From Anaerostipes sp. (GTDB lineage: Bacteria; Bacillota; Clostridia; Lachnospirales; Lachnospiraceae), in the NCBI GenBank assembly GCA_028704435.1, contig JAQWFL010000009.1, positions 1-64,000 on the forward strand: a DNA stretch of 64,000 nt. Reading direction: 5' to 3'. The notes beneath the pieces were generated by a model. The model was not told the origin of the DNA. It searched no databases and saw only the letters and a list, made by a program, of their open reading frames with translations. This document shows positions 9,718 through 19,228 of the stretch, one piece after another (position 1 is the stretch's first letter; each line of letters opens with the position of its first letter). The translations under genes were made by a program, and so were the position numbers.

Positions 9718-9761
9718 AATGTCATGTAAATGCTAACAAAAATTAACATCTACATGACATT
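9718..9761. terminator. Strong inverted repeat downstream of the GH3 gene
   Basis: AATGTCATGTARATG... and its near-perfect 19-bp complement flank an A/T loop directly after the GH3 stop. The minus-strand tail is U-poor, while the plus-strand tail is T-rich. It probably ends GH3 transcription, but a regulatory role ahead of purC is not excluded. Confidence 0.45.
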
Positions 9762-9763
9762 GT

Positions 9764-10960
9764 TTAATTATTTTTTATCAGAGTAGTATCTGGCGGTATC
9801 TCTCCCCGCTTAATCTTGGTATAAATAATTCTTCTTACAGACTCATCAATTCTTGATTCTTTTATCTTGCCCTTCTTCACCGCCTGATATACTGCACTGT
9901 ATGCTTTCTTCAAATCCTCTGGCATCAATACAATATCGACTCCTGCCTGAACCGCTTTTACTGCGGCCTCTGAAGAAGTATACTTATCTGTAATTGCATT
10001 CATATTAAATGCATCCGTTATAATCATTCCATCATATTCTAATTCTTCTCTTAGAATCTCAGTTACAACTCGCTTATTGACACTTGCTGGTTCCTTTATA
10101 TCACATACATTAGACAGTACAATATGAGAAACCATAATCCCATCCACTTTAGTCTCAATTCCACTTTTAAATGGTAAAAATTCCGTTTTCCTTAATTGCT
10201 GTATTGTATCTTTGGATTCTACCATTCCACGATGTGTATTGCCGACAACTCCACCACTTCCTGGGAAATGTTTTAATGTGGCCGATATCTGCTGGTTTTG
10301 CATACTCTTTACTAAAGTGCCTATGATACTGGCAACCTCACTTGCCTTGGTTCCAAAAGAACGATTCCCAATCTCAGTATTCTCTTTATTTGTCTTTACA
10401 TCTGCAACTGGTGCAAGATTCATATTAAATCCTAACGCCTTAAGTTCCTTGGTTTGGGTAGTTCCCATGTTCTTGATTTGTTCTTCGGAATATGAACTTC
10501 CAATCTCCTCCGCTGTTGGATAAGAAGTCATGTTCATATTTGCATTATTGGAAACTCTCGCAATATCTCCACCTTCCTCATCGGCAGAAATAAATAATGG
10601 TATGTGGGACGCCTTCTGCAAATCATCAATCAAAGTCTTTGTTTGTTCTCTAGTTTTTATATTCTTTGAGAAAAGAACAACTCCTCCTACTGAATACTTC
10701 TTTAATGATTCTTTCATTGTGTCAGATACCTTTGTAGGACTCTTCTCATCAAGAATTGAAACATCAACCATAAACAACTGACCAATCTTGTCCTTTAATG
10801 ACATATCCGCTGTAATATCTTTCGCCATTCCTGTTAATGTGGCCTCATCTAAGTCTTCTGTCTTCGTTGTGTTAGTCTGTTCCTCATTACCATCAATGTT
10901 GCAGCCAACTAGTCCAAAGAGACATAGTATAACTATAGCACTCAGAATTCCTTTTTTCAT
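9764..10960 (-). CDS. GH3-type beta-N-acetylhexosaminidase-like lipoprotein (NagZ family)
   Basis: The N-terminus is a lipoprotein signal (hydrophobic stretch then LVGC), so the protein is anchored outside the membrane. The rest is a glycoside hydrolase family 3 N-terminal barrel: SADEEGGDIARV, NMNLAPVADV, KHFPGSG, and the nucleophile Asp in ITDAFNM. NagZ enzymes remove GlcNAc from muropeptides. The His/Asp dyad loop differs: the usual GHGDxxxDSH reads GSGGVVGNTH, keeping His but changing the Asp. Activity may therefore be altered. I use the ATG at 10960 rather than 10969, because AGAGGG abuts the earlier codon. It follows the histidine kinase by 30 nt and may be its cotranscribed target or partner. 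Confidence 0.82.
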   Translation of the reverse strand: MKKGILSAIVILCLFGLVGCNIDGNEEQTNTTKTEDLDEATLTGMAKDITADMSLKDKIGQLFMVDVSILDEKSPTKVSDTMKESLKKYSVGGVVLFSKNIKTREQTKTLIDDLQKASHIPLFISADEEGGDIARVSNNANMNMTSYPTAEEIGSSYSEEQIKNMGTTQTKELKALGFNMNLAPVADVKTNKENTEIGNRSFGTKASEVASIIGTLVKSMQNQQISATLKHFPGSGGVVGNTHRGMVESKDTIQQLRKTEFLPFKSGIETKVDGIMVSHIVLSNVCDIKEPASVNKRVVTEILREELEYDGMIITDAFNMNAITDKYTSSEAAVKAVQAGVDIVLMPEDLKKAYSAVYQAVKKGKIKESRIDESVRRIIYTKIKRGEIPPDTTLIKNN

Positions 10961-10990
10961 AGAACTCATCCCTCTTTCTTTTTTGCTTTA

Positions 10991-13132
10991 TTATACCATA
11001 TCTGTATCATCCATCAAAGCCAAAAACCTTATGATTACCTTAAATTGATCTCCATCAATTTCTACATCCATTTTCCCATTACAATTCTTTGTAAAACTGT
11101 CTGCAATGGACAATCCTAGCCCCGTTCCGTCATTGCTCCTTGCCTTGTCCCCTCGTGCAAATCGTTCCATAATTTCTTCCTTGGTAAAATTCATTTCATA
11201 GCTTGCAGTATTCTTTACTTCTAGAACAATTTCTTTATCTATATTTCTAATATTAATAAATATTCTAGTACCTTCCAGAGAATACTTTAATGCATTTTCC
11301 AAAATATTTTGTACAACTCTGTACATTCGGTTTACATCTCCCAAGAACAAAGAATGTTTGCTATAATCCTCAAATACAATTCTGCATTTAGATTCCTCGA
11401 TTCGATTTGATAATTCCACGATAACCTGTTCCACAAGTTTTCTCAAATTCATCATTGCAAAATCAACCTTCACATCTCCACTACTTGCTTTTGCGAGCTC
11501 AAACAAATCCAAAATCAACTGCTGCAAACGTGCTGTCTTATTGCTAAGAATCATAACATAATCTCTTGCCTGAGGAGACAATGTTTCATCTTTTAATAAT
11601 AAATCGGTATACCCTACAATAGAAGTCAAGGGAGTTTTTAAGTCATGAGATACATTAGTAATCAAATCAATCTTCATTCGTTCATCCTGCATCTGCTTTT
11701 CCAATGCCTCTTCCAAACCATTTCCGATTCTAGAAAGCTGCCCACTTGCTGATTTATAAACGGAATCATTGGACACCCCTGACTCAAAATCAAAATTGCC
11801 TTCTGCAATTTTGTCAATTTGCTCTACAAGCTTTTCTGCCTCCAAGGCATCATGAATTTCCATACGATACTGTTGATTTAGATAATGATTCATAATAAGA
11901 CCAAGTATTGCAATTCCAAAAATGGTCCAAAGAGGATAGTTTTCATCAAATGAACTAACTGCCACAATCACTCCACCAACCACACTAATAAACAAACATT
12001 TACGAATTAAGTTAAAACTTTCTTTTCTTTGCCTCATTTGTTTTTCTTGAAACTCCATTCCTTGTAATTCAAGTTCTTTTCTTTGTTTTTTAGAAAGGAC
12101 AAAATACTTTGTTATTCTGGCAACAAATGTACTTTCTAAAAGCACTCCTTTTTTCATTCTCCATACTAAATCCTGAAGGCAAAGTGCCAATGCCAGAATA
12201 CAAATAAAAGCTCCAAGCCCTGTTACTGTATAGACAAGCATTCCTTCACTTTCATCGACTTCACATACTGTATTTACCGCGTAAACACAGCCTAATATAC
12301 CAAATGCAAAAAGACCGACTGATATTGCAAATACAGCCTCATACCAAACTCTAATTGTTCGTCGGATTATGTCTGGCATTGTCTTTTCTGATGTAAACAA
12401 ACATATTAATAATAAAATTCCTATAAATTCCGCCATTACAAGACCAGAAAATTTCTTTGCAAACCCCTTTCGGCTTAAAATATAATTGTTGTATATCTTT
12501 TCATATGACAAAAATTTATTCTTTGGCAGTCCAACAATAATCGTTGCTTTTTGAATCCTTGTCTGTTGTGCTTTATTAATATAAAAAGATTCTGGCAAAG
12601 CCACATAGAAACCACCTTCCGAATAAAGTGCATAATAATCTGAAGGCACTGATTTTTCTTCATTGTAATCTAAATTGTTATATTCATAATCACCAACAAT
12701 ACTTCCATCAGCCTTTAATTTTACATTTCGATTTAACACGATTTGAAATATTTTCTTACCCTTCACTTGCTGGCTAATGGACTTCTTGGAATTAGAATTG
12801 GTCAAGATTTTCTTTTCCTCCTCTTTCCCAATTGATTGGTATCTAAGAATCATTTTTACAAGAATATCTGTCTTTCCAACACTATAGCCTGTAATTGTTT
12901 CATCCGCGTCATCACAAAGGTTTTGATTCACAATCCAGCGTTGCAACTGTTCATTTAAAATAGACTCGTAATACTCTGAATCCTCAAATTTTGCGTTTAT
13001 ATTAGAGACATAATTTAATTTAGGGTCTTTGACATGAAATAGGTATACGCCATATACGATTCCAAAACTCAGCATAATGCATATAACAAATGCAGCTACG
13101 TATCTAATTTGTCGTTTCAATCTTATATCCAA
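10991..13132 (-). CDS. Membrane sensor histidine kinase
   Basis: A 713-residue kinase. One N-terminal membrane helix (about 10-28) precedes an external region to about residue 225. Several further hydrophobic segments follow between 225 and 425, then a linker, the HisKA domain with phospho-accepting His in NVSHDLKTPLTSIVG, and an HATPase with GTGLGLSIAD. The multi-pass middle is unusual for a simple sensor. The start is a TTG, at 13132 (AAAGGTGG 9 nt upstream) or 13120. Both lie inside the 3' end of the response regulator, so the genes are translationally coupled. The external ligand is unknown; envelope stress is only a guess from the downstream GH3 lipoprotein. Confidence 0.92.
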   Translation of the reverse strand: MDIRLKRQIRYVAAFVICIMLSFGIVYGVYLFHVKDPKLNYVSNINAKFEDSEYYESILNEQLQRWIVNQNLCDDADETITGYSVGKTDILVKMILRYQSIGKEEEKKILTNSNSKKSISQQVKGKKIFQIVLNRNVKLKADGSIVGDYEYNNLDYNEEKSVPSDYYALYSEGGFYVALPESFYINKAQQTRIQKATIIVGLPKNKFLSYEKIYNNYILSRKGFAKKFSGLVMAEFIGILLLICLFTSEKTMPDIIRRTIRVWYEAVFAISVGLFAFGILGCVYAVNTVCEVDESEGMLVYTVTGLGAFICILALALCLQDLVWRMKKGVLLESTFVARITKYFVLSKKQRKELELQGMEFQEKQMRQRKESFNLIRKCLFISVVGGVIVAVSSFDENYPLWTIFGIAILGLIMNHYLNQQYRMEIHDALEAEKLVEQIDKIAEGNFDFESGVSNDSVYKSASGQLSRIGNGLEEALEKQMQDERMKIDLITNVSHDLKTPLTSIVGYTDLLLKDETLSPQARDYVMILSNKTARLQQLILDLFELAKASSGDVKVDFAMMNLRKLVEQVIVELSNRIEESKCRIVFEDYSKHSLFLGDVNRMYRVVQNILENALKYSLEGTRIFINIRNIDKEIVLEVKNTASYEMNFTKEEIMERFARGDKARSNDGTGLGLSIADSFTKNCNGKMDVEIDGDQFKVIIRFLALMDDTDMV

Positions 13133-13802
13133 TCCCCCACACCACCTTTAAATATCTAGGATTCTTTGTATCTATCTCTATCTTCTCTCGAATTCTTCGA
13201 ATATGTACCATTACGGTATTCTCTGTTGCGTAAGCCGCCTCGTTCCATACTCGTTCATATATCTCATCTGCTGAAAATACTCTTCCAGCAGATTTCATTA
13301 ATAATTCCAAAATTCGGTACTCTGTTGCCGTAAGCTTTACAGGTTCCTGGTCCACGTATAACCTTTTTTCATCTAAATCTAAAATCAATCCACCAACCAC
13401 AATTTGATGTTCATCTGCCTGGTTTTTAATTCCAAACTGCAAGTAACGCCGTAATTGAGACTGTACTCTTGCTACAAGTTCATCTGGACGAAAGGGTTTA
13501 CTCACATAATCATCTGCTCCCATAGCAAGCCCAATGATCTTATCACTCTCTTCTGTTTTTGCAGACAAAATAATAATTGGAATATTCTTTGTCTCTCTAA
13601 TCTTCATCACAGCAAACAATCCATCTAATTTAGGCATCATAACATCAATAATCAACAAGTCAATACTCTCATCCATTAACTTATCCATTGCCTCCATCCC
13701 ATCATAGGCTGTCACAACCTCAAAATCTTCATATTCCAAACGTCTCTTTATCAAAGTTACAATTTCTTTATCATCATCTACAACTAAAATTTTCTCACTC
13801 AC
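13104..13802 (-). CDS. OmpR/PhoB-family response regulator
   Basis: A 232-residue DNA-binding regulator. The receiver has the acidic pair in VVDDDKE, phosphorylation Asp in LLIIDVMMPKLDG, and Lys in YVSKPFRPDE. The C-terminal winged helix (LTATEYRILELLM, TENTVMVHIRRIREKI) is of the OmpR type. It starts with GTG at 13802 behind GGAGGTAGGTAAA. It is the first gene of a regulator-kinase-GH3 operon. No convincing promoter with both boxes was found upstream. Confidence 0.95.
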   Translation of the reverse strand: MSEKILVVDDDKEIVTLIKRRLEYEDFEVVTAYDGMEAMDKLMDESIDLLIIDVMMPKLDGLFAVMKIRETKNIPIIILSAKTEESDKIIGLAMGADDYVSKPFRPDELVARVQSQLRRYLQFGIKNQADEHQIVVGGLILDLDEKRLYVDQEPVKLTATEYRILELLMKSAGRVFSADEIYERVWNEAAYATENTVMVHIRRIREKIEIDTKNPRYLKVVWGIGYKIETTN

Positions 13803-13890
13803 TTTACCTACCTCCTAATCACCCTTTTCATTTTACCCTTTTCTACTGCAAACTGCCATTACATCTTTCTAACAATTTTCTTAAGACCAT

Positions 13891-13930
13891 AAAAAATAGA
13901 ACTAGAATGTTAAATCCTAGTTCCATTTTA
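13891..13930 (-). terminator. Rho-independent terminator after icd
   Basis: A GGAACTAG/CTAGTTCT stem followed by TTTTTT on the minus strand, 25 nt beyond the isocitrate dehydrogenase stop. Confidence 0.8.
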
Positions 13931-13954
13931 TGTACAGTGTGAAAAATGAGAGGT

Positions 13955-15157
13955 CTATGCTTCCATCGTCTTGCGAATTGCTTTGATAAAGTTTTCGCTA
14001 TTTACTGAATTCACATTCTCTAATGTTGTAATCAATGCTAAATCTTTTGTCATAGTTCCACTTTCAATGGTATCAATGGTTGCTTTTTCCAGTTTGTCAG
14101 CAAATTCCATCAAATCTTTATTTCCATCTAACTCGCCACGCTTTCTAAGTGCTCCTGTCCATGCAAAAATAGTTGCAACTGAGTTTGTAGATGTCTCTTC
14201 ACCCTTTAAGTGTTTGTAGTAATGACGTTGTACAGTTCCATGAGCTGCTTCATACTCGTAGTTTCCATCTGGAGAAACTAACACGGAAGTCATCATAGCA
14301 AGAGAACCAAATGCAGAAGATACCATATCACTCATAACATCTCCATCATAGTTCTTACATGCCCAGATATATCCTCCTTCAGATTTCATAACACGTGCTA
14401 CTGCATCATCAATTAAGGTATAGAAATATTCAATTCCAGCTGCATCAAACTTCTCTGCATAGTCTGCATCGTAAATCTCTTGAAAAATATCCTTAAATGT
14501 ATGGTCATACTTTTTAGAAATTGTATCTTTTGTAGCAAACCATAAATCTTGCTTTGTGTCCAGTGCATAATTAAAACAACTTCTTGCAAAACTTGCAATG
14601 GACTTGTCAACATTATGCATTCCCTGAAGTACTCCAGCACCATCAAATTCATGAATAGTTTCTTTTATTATTGTTCCGTCTTCCCCTGTAAATACAAGTT
14701 CAGCCTTTCCTGCTCCCGGTGCCTTAATCTCTACACTTTTGTATACATCACCATAAGCGTGTCTTGCAATAGTAATTGGCTTCTTCCATGTACGAACAGT
14801 TGGCTCGATTCCTTTTACTGTAATTGGTGCTCTGAATACAGTTCCATCTAACATGGCACGAATTGTTCCATTAGGACTCTTCCACATCTCTTTTAGATCA
14901 TATTCATCCATACGTGCTGCATTTGGTGTAATTGTGGCACACTTTACAGCAACACCATATTTCTTTGTTGCTTCAGCGGAATCAATGGTTACTTGATCAT
15001 TTGTCTTATTTCTATATTCAAGACCTAAATCATAATACTCTGTTTTTAAATCAATAAATGGTACTAACAGCTCATCCTTTATCATCTTCCAAAGGATACG
15101 AGTCATCTCATCTCCATCCATCTCAACTAATGGTGTCGTCATTGTAATCTTGCTCAT
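13955..15157 (-). CDS. icd: NADP-dependent isocitrate dehydrogenase (eukaryote-like type)
   Basis: A 400-residue homodimeric isocitrate dehydrogenase. The N-terminus ([13 protein letters not shown]) and [17 protein letters not shown] belong to the NADP-dependent subfamily shared with eukaryotes rather than the E. coli Icd type. [26 protein letters not shown] and [11 protein letters not shown] are further landmarks. It oxidises isocitrate to 2-oxoglutarate, probably for glutamate synthesis in an anaerobe. It is monocistronic, with its own promoter and terminator. AAAAGGAG precedes the ATG. Confidence 0.96.
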   Translation of the reverse strand: MSKITMTTPLVEMDGDEMTRILWKMIKDELLVPFIDLKTEYYDLGLEYRNKTNDQVTIDSAEATKKYGVAVKCATITPNAARMDEYDLKEMWKSPNGTIRAMLDGTVFRAPITVKGIEPTVRTWKKPITIARHAYGDVYKSVEIKAPGAGKAELVFTGEDGTIIKETIHEFDGAGVLQGMHNVDKSIASFARSCFNYALDTKQDLWFATKDTISKKYDHTFKDIFQEIYDADYAEKFDAAGIEYFYTLIDDAVARVMKSEGGYIWACKNYDGDVMSDMVSSAFGSLAMMTSVLVSPDGNYEYEAAHGTVQRHYYKHLKGEETSTNSVATIFAWTGALRKRGELDGNKDLMEFADKLEKATIDTIESGTMTKDLALITTLENVNSVNSENFIKAIRKTMEA

Positions 15158-15205
15158 GTGGGTTCTCCTTTTCGTATACTAACTTTAATACATTAAATTG
15201 TTACT

Positions 15206-15234
15206 ATTATACAGTAAAACACTGTTTCTCACAA
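15206..15234 (-). promoter_or_regulatory. icd promoter
   Basis: On the minus strand TTGTGA, a 17-nt spacer and TATAAT stand about 50 nt before the icd ATG. Box geometry is ideal for the housekeeping sigma factor. Confidence 0.7.
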
Positions 15235-15252
15235 GAAAATATTTCTATGTAT

Positions 15253-15298
15253 AAAAAAAGGAGCAGAAAACTTTTCAAAAGCTTCCTTGCTCCTTTTC
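15253..15298 (-). terminator. Second terminator-like hairpin between hydA and icd
   Basis: AAAAGGAGCA and TGCTCCTTTTTTTA form a perfect 10-bp stem with a 22-nt loop and a T run on the minus strand. The hydA transcript already has a terminator at 15473, so this one may end a separate short transcript. The region 15306-15470 holds no convincing gene; a 36-codon minus ORF that overlaps the hairpin is doubtful. Confidence 0.65.
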
Positions 15299-15472
15299 TT
15301 GTATTTTACAATAACTGCATACATCATGCAAGACATATTCATTTGTTTCCTTGGCTTTACTTTATACAACCGCTCTTCTCAAAAATATTATCTAGTTATA
15401 GAATAAGCCAAATTCTCTTTGGTTCTTTTCTTATTTATTAATTTCTTTAGCTTTATTAGGTGAAAAGGAATT

Positions 15473-15505
15473 TAAAAAGAAGCCATCCTTTGATGACTTC
15501 TTAGT
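15473..15505 (-). terminator. Rho-independent terminator after hydA
   Basis: AAGAAGTCATC and GATGGCTTCTT pair around AAAG with TTT following, 11 nt after the hydrogenase stop. Confidence 0.8.
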
Positions 15506-15515
15506 TTTCTCATTT

Positions 15516-17231
15516 CTATTTATGTTTTGTATGCAATAACATATGTGATTTATGAGAAAGAGGTGCTTCAAAATATTCCTCATATAATCTTGTAATATCT
15601 GGATTCTCATGTGAAAATCTAAAATCAGCTTCTTTGTCTAAGAAGTATAGATTCTGACCTCTTTGGGCCGCCAGTTCAATTCCATCATGAATTGGCTGAC
15701 CACCTCCACCAGAACATCCACCAGGACATGCCATTACTTCTACAAACTCGTATTTTACATCGCCTGATCGAATAGCCTCCATCAAGGCTCTTGTGTTAGA
15801 AAGTCCACTGACAACTGCAATATGTATCTCATTTCCAGCAATATCAAAAACAGCTTCTGTCCATCCTTCTCGAACCACTCCACGAATCTCTTTAAATGCA
15901 TCTGCATCTGGATTCTCTCCAGTTACGAGAAAATATGCGGAACGAAGTGCTGCTTCCATAACTCCGCCTGTAGCCCCAAAAATCACTCCTGCACCAGTTC
16001 CAATTTCAAAAGGATTATCAAACTTTGATTCTTCGATATATTTTGGATCAATTTGTTCCTGGCGAATCAAGCGGTCTAACTCTCTTGTTGTTAATACGCA
16101 ATCTACATCATGTCCTGCATATTCTTCATAGAACAAGTCCATTTCTCTTTCATCCTTCTTTGCAAGACATGGCATAATTGACAAGGTAAACATATTGTCA
16201 GGATTAATATCCATTTTCTTTGCAAAATAAGATTTCATAACTGCTCCAAACATCTGTTGTGGAGACTTGGCACTGGAAAGTCGTCCTACCATATCTGGAT
16301 ATTGAGATTTTAGAAAGCGAACCCATCCTGGACAACATGAAGTAAACATTGGATATTGTTCTAAATCCCCATCCTGAAGACGTTTTAGAAATTCACTTCC
16401 TTCTTCCATAATTGTTAAATCTGCAGAAAATGTAGTATCGAATACATAATCTACTCCCATTTCCTTTAAAACCGTAACAATCTTCTCCACTGTTGCTTCT
16501 TCTTGGCTAAGCCCTAGTGCTTCTCCCCATGCGGCACGAACTGCTGGTGCAATCTGTGCCACCACAACTACATCTGGGTTTTCAATTGCATTTAATAACT
16601 GTTTTGTATCATCTCGTTCTCTTAACGCACCCACTGGACAGTGTGTAATACATTGTCCACAGAGTGAACAGTCTGCTGTTTGAATTTCTCTGCCATGTGA
16701 CACATCAACGGTTGTTCGTGCACCAGTTCCAGAAACATCCCATACATTTAATCCTTGTACCTTGTCACAAATTTGAACACAACGCATACATTTGATACAT
16801 TTTTTCGTATCACGAATCAATGGGAATGTTTGATCCCAGTGCTTATCTTCAATCTCTCTTTTATAAGGAATTTCAAGAATATTCAAATCATTTGCAATGG
16901 TCTGCAGGGTACAGTTTCTACTTCTGCTGCATGTGACACAGTGATCATCATGCTGGGATAACAACATTTCAACAATCTCTTTTCGATTTCTTCGAACCTT
17001 TGGACTGTTGGTGTAAATAACCATACCATCTTCTACTACATTATTACATGATGTAATCAGACGGTCTTTTCCCTCAAGTTCCACAACACACACACGACAT
17101 GCACTAATTTCATTAATACCTTTCAAATAACACAGTTTAGGAATTGGGATATGTATGGTTGCTGCTGCCTCCATAATTGTAGTTCCCTCTGGAACACAAA
17201 CTGGTTTTCGATTAATTGTTAAATTTACCAT
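15516..17231 (-). CDS. hydA: [FeFe] hydrogenase catalytic subunit
   Basis: A 571-residue soluble [FeFe] hydrogenase. Order of cofactor sites: N-terminal [2Fe-2S] plant-type domain (residues 1-75), His-Cys [4Fe-4S] site (HDDHCVTCSRSRNC), two ferredoxin-type [4Fe-4S] sites (CIKCMRCVQIC, CSLCGQCITHCP), then the H-cluster domain with all three signatures (TSCCPGW, MPCLAKKDERE, MACPGGCSGGGGQP). It resembles NAD(P)-linked, HndD-type subunits. The ATG overlaps the stop of the upstream NuoF-GltD-like gene (ATGGTAA), implying coupled translation and a shared complex. It makes or consumes H2 in fermentation. HydEFG maturases are not in the window. Confidence 0.96.
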   Translation of the reverse strand: MVNLTINRKPVCVPEGTTIMEAAATIHIPIPKLCYLKGINEISACRVCVVELEGKDRLITSCNNVVEDGMVIYTNSPKVRRNRKEIVEMLLSQHDDHCVTCSRSRNCTLQTIANDLNILEIPYKREIEDKHWDQTFPLIRDTKKCIKCMRCVQICDKVQGLNVWDVSGTGARTTVDVSHGREIQTADCSLCGQCITHCPVGALRERDDTKQLLNAIENPDVVVVAQIAPAVRAAWGEALGLSQEEATVEKIVTVLKEMGVDYVFDTTFSADLTIMEEGSEFLKRLQDGDLEQYPMFTSCCPGWVRFLKSQYPDMVGRLSSAKSPQQMFGAVMKSYFAKKMDINPDNMFTLSIMPCLAKKDEREMDLFYEEYAGHDVDCVLTTRELDRLIRQEQIDPKYIEESKFDNPFEIGTGAGVIFGATGGVMEAALRSAYFLVTGENPDADAFKEIRGVVREGWTEAVFDIAGNEIHIAVVSGLSNTRALMEAIRSGDVKYEFVEVMACPGGCSGGGGQPIHDGIELAAQRGQNLYFLDKEADFRFSHENPDITRLYEEYFEAPLSHKSHMLLHTKHK

Positions 17232-19057
17232 TTGACATCCCTCCCTCCTTTAAAGATTCCATATCCAAAGTGATCACAGCGAAGGCAACGACCTGCCTCC
17301 TGACATGATTCCTTTTCTGACATGCACATTTCAACACCATCAAAATCATTTACTCGTTCACTTGCTTCTCTTTCTATCATATTGACACGTCCACATGGTG
17401 TACGGTCTTCTAGACTTGGATCTGGAATATCAACATCCACTGTAATTTCATGGCGATATCCTAAATATTCATCAATATTTGCCGCAATTACCTTTCCTGC
17501 TGCAATGGCAGAAATAACCGTAGATGGCCCTGTTGCACAGTCACCACCTGCAAATACGCCTGGAATCTCATCAAATCCACCATAGTTTTCTGTTTTAATT
17601 CTTCCTCGAAGAACTGGTACCCCTGATTTTTCAAAGTGATGGTACTCAATATCTTGCCCAATGGCTACAATCAAGTATTCACAAGGAATTAAGATATCTT
17701 TTTCTCCTGTTGGAACTACACTGGCTCTCTCGTCTTTCATCTTACTAATCATCTGTGGTGTTACCCAGATTCCTTTGACATACCCATTCTCATCCACTTC
17801 TATTTTGCTAGGTGCACGAAGAGTCTGTACTTCAATCCCCTCAGCTATAGCCCCTTCAATTTCTGCTGGAAGAGCTGTCATGTCGGCAACACGGCGACGA
17901 TATACAATACTAACCTTTTTTGCCCCTAGCCTTTTTGCAGTACGCACTGCATCCATGGATACATTTCCTCCTCCAATGACTGCAACTTCTTTTCCATTTA
18001 AGTCTGGATATTGATTATGTCCCACACCACGTAAGAAGGAAACTGCGGAAATCACACCTTGAGCATCCTCTCCCTCCAGACCAAGCTTTTTATCTGTACT
18101 TGCTCCTATGGTAATTAAAACTGCATCATATTCTGCCCTTAAATCTTCTACTGAAAAATCTTTTCCTATTCTCTTTCCATGCTCAACCTTAACACCTGTA
18201 TCTAAAATTGCCTGAATATCATCATCCAGACGATTTTTTGGAAGACGATAGTTTGGAATTCCATAACGAAGCATTCCACCAAGTTTTGACAACATTTCAA
18301 ATACGGTTACTTCATGTCCCATTAGCTGAAGATAGTAGGCTGCACTTAACCCTCCTGGTCCTCCTCCTACAATGGCAATCTTTTTACCTGTAGCCTCTTG
18401 ACATGCTGGGGGTGCAACATAACCCGCTTTATCTGCTGCCATTCGTTTTAATCCACGAATATTCACAGCATCATCCATCATATTTCTTCTGCATCTCGCC
18501 TCACATGGATGTTCACAGATAAATCCACAAGTTGTTGGAAATGGGTTGTCTTTTCGAATCAAACGAATGGCATCCTCATAGCGGCCTTCTCTTACCAATG
18601 CAATATACCCAGGAATATCAACTCTTGCTGGGCATAAAGATACACATGGTACTGGAAGATCAAGGGTGCTTAGACACCGATGGTACATAATATGTTCTAA
18701 GTAATCATCTCGAAAACCTTCCACACCCTTATAGACCATTCTTGCTGCTTCATAACCAATGGCACAGTTTGCTGACTCCATGATTGTCTGAGATGTACTG
18801 CGAATTAATCCAAGTGTCTGGATTGTTGCTTTCCCATCTAACACATCTGTTAATAGATTCTTTAATTGTCCCAAACCAACTCGGCATGGTACACACTTTC
18901 CACAAGTCTGTGCGTGACACAACTCTAAAAATGCCCTAGACATATCTACTGGACATAGTCCTGGGGGACTTGCTTCAATTCGTCTTTCTAAATCCTTATA
19001 AAGACCCTCCACCACAAGCTGAGACTTGTTTGGTGCATTTAACTCTAATCGACTCAT
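17225..19057 (-). CDS. NuoF-like iron-sulfur domain fused to GltD-like flavoprotein
   Basis: Residues 1-130 correspond to the C-terminal iron-sulfur domain of NuoF-type diaphorases (CGKCVPCRVGLGQL ... ESANCAIGYEAA), without the FMN/NADH domain. From about 140 the protein is a GltD/NfnB-type oxidoreductase. It has a four-Cys cluster domain (PVPCVSLCPARVDIPGY, CGFICEHPCEARC), an FAD site (VGGGPGGLSAAYYL), an NAD(P) site (AVIGGGNVSMDAVRTA), and a second FAD motif near GVFAGGDCATGP. It presumably passes electrons between NAD(P)H and the adjoining hydrogenase. I start at 19057 (AAAGG 7 nt upstream); the track's earlier ATG has no ribosome site. Confidence 0.88.
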   Translation of the reverse strand: MSRLELNAPNKSQLVVEGLYKDLERRIEASPPGLCPVDMSRAFLELCHAQTCGKCVPCRVGLGQLKNLLTDVLDGKATIQTLGLIRSTSQTIMESANCAIGYEAARMVYKGVEGFRDDYLEHIMYHRCLSTLDLPVPCVSLCPARVDIPGYIALVREGRYEDAIRLIRKDNPFPTTCGFICEHPCEARCRRNMMDDAVNIRGLKRMAADKAGYVAPPACQEATGKKIAIVGGGPGGLSAAYYLQLMGHEVTVFEMLSKLGGMLRYGIPNYRLPKNRLDDDIQAILDTGVKVEHGKRIGKDFSVEDLRAEYDAVLITIGASTDKKLGLEGEDAQGVISAVSFLRGVGHNQYPDLNGKEVAVIGGGNVSMDAVRTAKRLGAKKVSIVYRRRVADMTALPAEIEGAIAEGIEVQTLRAPSKIEVDENGYVKGIWVTPQMISKMKDERASVVPTGEKDILIPCEYLIVAIGQDIEYHHFEKSGVPVLRGRIKTENYGGFDEIPGVFAGGDCATGPSTVISAIAAGKVIAANIDEYLGYRHEITVDVDIPDPSLEDRTPCGRVNMIEREASERVNDFDGVEMCMSEKESCQEAGRCLRCDHFGYGIFKGGRDVKW

Positions 19058-19090
19058 TTCTTCACCTTTCCTTTTCATATTTTGTACTCA

Positions 19091-19119
19091 ATTATATACA
19101 ATATGTGTCTATGAAACAA
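19091..19119 (-). promoter_or_regulatory. Promoter of the hydrogenase operon
   Basis: Minus-strand TTGTTT, 17-nt spacer, TATAAT, about 35 nt before the GltD-like gene start. Confidence 0.65.
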
Positions 19120-19179
19120 TAGGAAACAAGTAAATTCATCGTTTGTTTAATAACTAACAATAATAAGGTTTTTTGTAAT

Positions 19180-19212
19180 AAAAAAAAGAAAGAAGAACAC
19201 TTCTGCTCTTCT
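19180..19212 (-). terminator. Rho-independent terminator after degV
   Basis: AGAAGAGC and GTTCTTCT pair, followed by TTCTTTTTTTTT on the minus strand, just after the degV stop. Confidence 0.78.
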
Positions 19213-19228
19213 CCCATCTTCCCATTTT

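Noticed and set aside
15247-15441. 64-codon plus ORF between icd and hydA
   Set aside because: It lies across the terminator hairpin, has no ribosome site and its product is hydrophobic/aromatic noise typical of AT-rich DNA.
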